From contig CAKZYJ010000098.1 of the NCBI GenBank assembly GCA_937884755.1, forward strand, positions 1 through 52,541: a DNA stretch of 52,541 bases, in the 5' to 3' direction. The notes under the pieces were generated by a model. That model saw only the letters and a list, made by a program, of their open reading frames with translations. It did not search any database and was not told the DNA's origin. This DNA comes from an uncultured Flammeovirgaceae bacterium. Lineage in GTDB: Bacteria > Bacteroidota > Bacteroidia > Cytophagales > Cyclobacteriaceae. Position numbers and translations under genes: made by a program. This document shows positions 52,398 through 52,541 of the stretch, one piece after another (positions within the stretch are counted from its first letter, which is position 1; each line of letters opens with the position of its first letter).

Positions 52398-52541
52398 CTA
52401 TATCGCCTTTTCTCGTGACTGTTTATACTCGGCGGGGGTGCAGCGGGCTAGTTTCTTAAACGTATCGAAAAAAGCTGCCTTGGAGTTAAAGCCAGCTTCG
52501 TATCCTATCCCTTCCAATGAAAGCTCAGGGCGAGAAGCAAT
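52398..52541 (-). CDS. AraC-family transcriptional regulator, C-terminal fragment
   Basis: The last 47 codons of a gene entering from the right edge. The visible part is the second helix-turn-helix of an AraC/XylS DNA-binding domain: LSLEGIGYEAGFNSKAAFFD, then FKKLARCTPAEYKQSR, with the family's GFNSKxxFxxxFKK...TPxEY pattern. The sensor part is outside the window. The stop is at 52398-52400, about 105 bp from the sugar dehydrogenase start; both are on the same strand. Confidence 0.85.
   Translation of the reverse strand: MASRPELSLEGIGYEAGFNSKAAFFDTFKKLARCTPAEYKQSREKAI

Overview
The window is a gene-dense stretch of about 45% GC chromosome from a member of the Bacteroidetes, most likely a Cytophagales-type marine or environmental bacterium; the genus cannot be named from the sequence. 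Pointers are Bacteroidetes-style promoters (TTTG, about 20 bp, TAnnTTTG), the near absence of Shine-Dalgarno sites, the divergent tamB/tsaD pair, a BatD protein, an L25/CTC-pth block and a sulfite reductase carrying an extra C-terminal helical domain. No phage, insertion sequence, CRISPR array or rRNA operon was seen. There is one tRNA (Gln, UUG).

Layout. 1-2.5 kb: start of a secreted protein (cut by the edge), an L,D-transpeptidase, a NeuD-like acyltransferase and a nucleoside phosphorylase. 2.6-8.6 kb: a sulfur island with thioredoxin, a Cys-rich leader peptide plus terminator, ferredoxin-type sulfite reductase, SUMT for siroheme, an AT-rich orphan, and MetZ/OsmC divergent from a rhodanese. 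8.6-20.5 kb: giant TamB divergent from TsaD, a TerB-like orphan, SmpB, an HNH protein, an acidic lipoprotein, SucC, LolD and a Bcp peroxiredoxin. 20.7-24.3 kb: a sigma-54 response regulator and its HAMP/PAS histidine kinase. 24.4-28.5 kb: two EamA transporters around Tgt and LptG. 28.5-34.5 kb: LytM peptidase, TrhO, a deaminase-only RibD, YidD, Dcd, CysS and HisI. 34.6-36.2 kb: a TPR protein and an M48 lipoprotein protease. 36.4-40.3 kb: a three-gene polysaccharide operon (WcaJ-type transferase, AlgD-like GDP-mannose dehydrogenase, GT4). 40.6-43.0 kb: tRNA-Gln, Prs, L25 and Pth. 43.1-52.5 kb: Tat-type metallophosphoesterase, DapA-like aldolase divergent from an FMN hydroxyacid oxidase, a truncated isochorismatase relic, OmpH, BatD, a two-domain sugar dehydrogenase and the end of an AraC regulator.

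The most exciting element is at 2969-3213. A promoter-like sequence is followed within about 20 nt by an unannotated 42-codon reading frame encoding RCACWFWCCMM in its middle. A perfect intrinsic terminator then sits just before the sulfite reductase start. Three mutually exclusive RNA helices can be drawn by hand (anti-antiterminator, antiterminator, terminator). This is the layout of a translation-coupled attenuator that would read cysteinyl-tRNA supply and control sulfite reduction and siroheme synthesis.

Other points of interest are a tRNA-guanine transglycosylase lacking the three zinc cysteines, an identical 22-bp element upstream of both ompH and batD, a RibD without its reductase half, and a pth gene starting 4 nt after the L25 terminator. 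All assignments come from reading motifs by eye; no database search was run.
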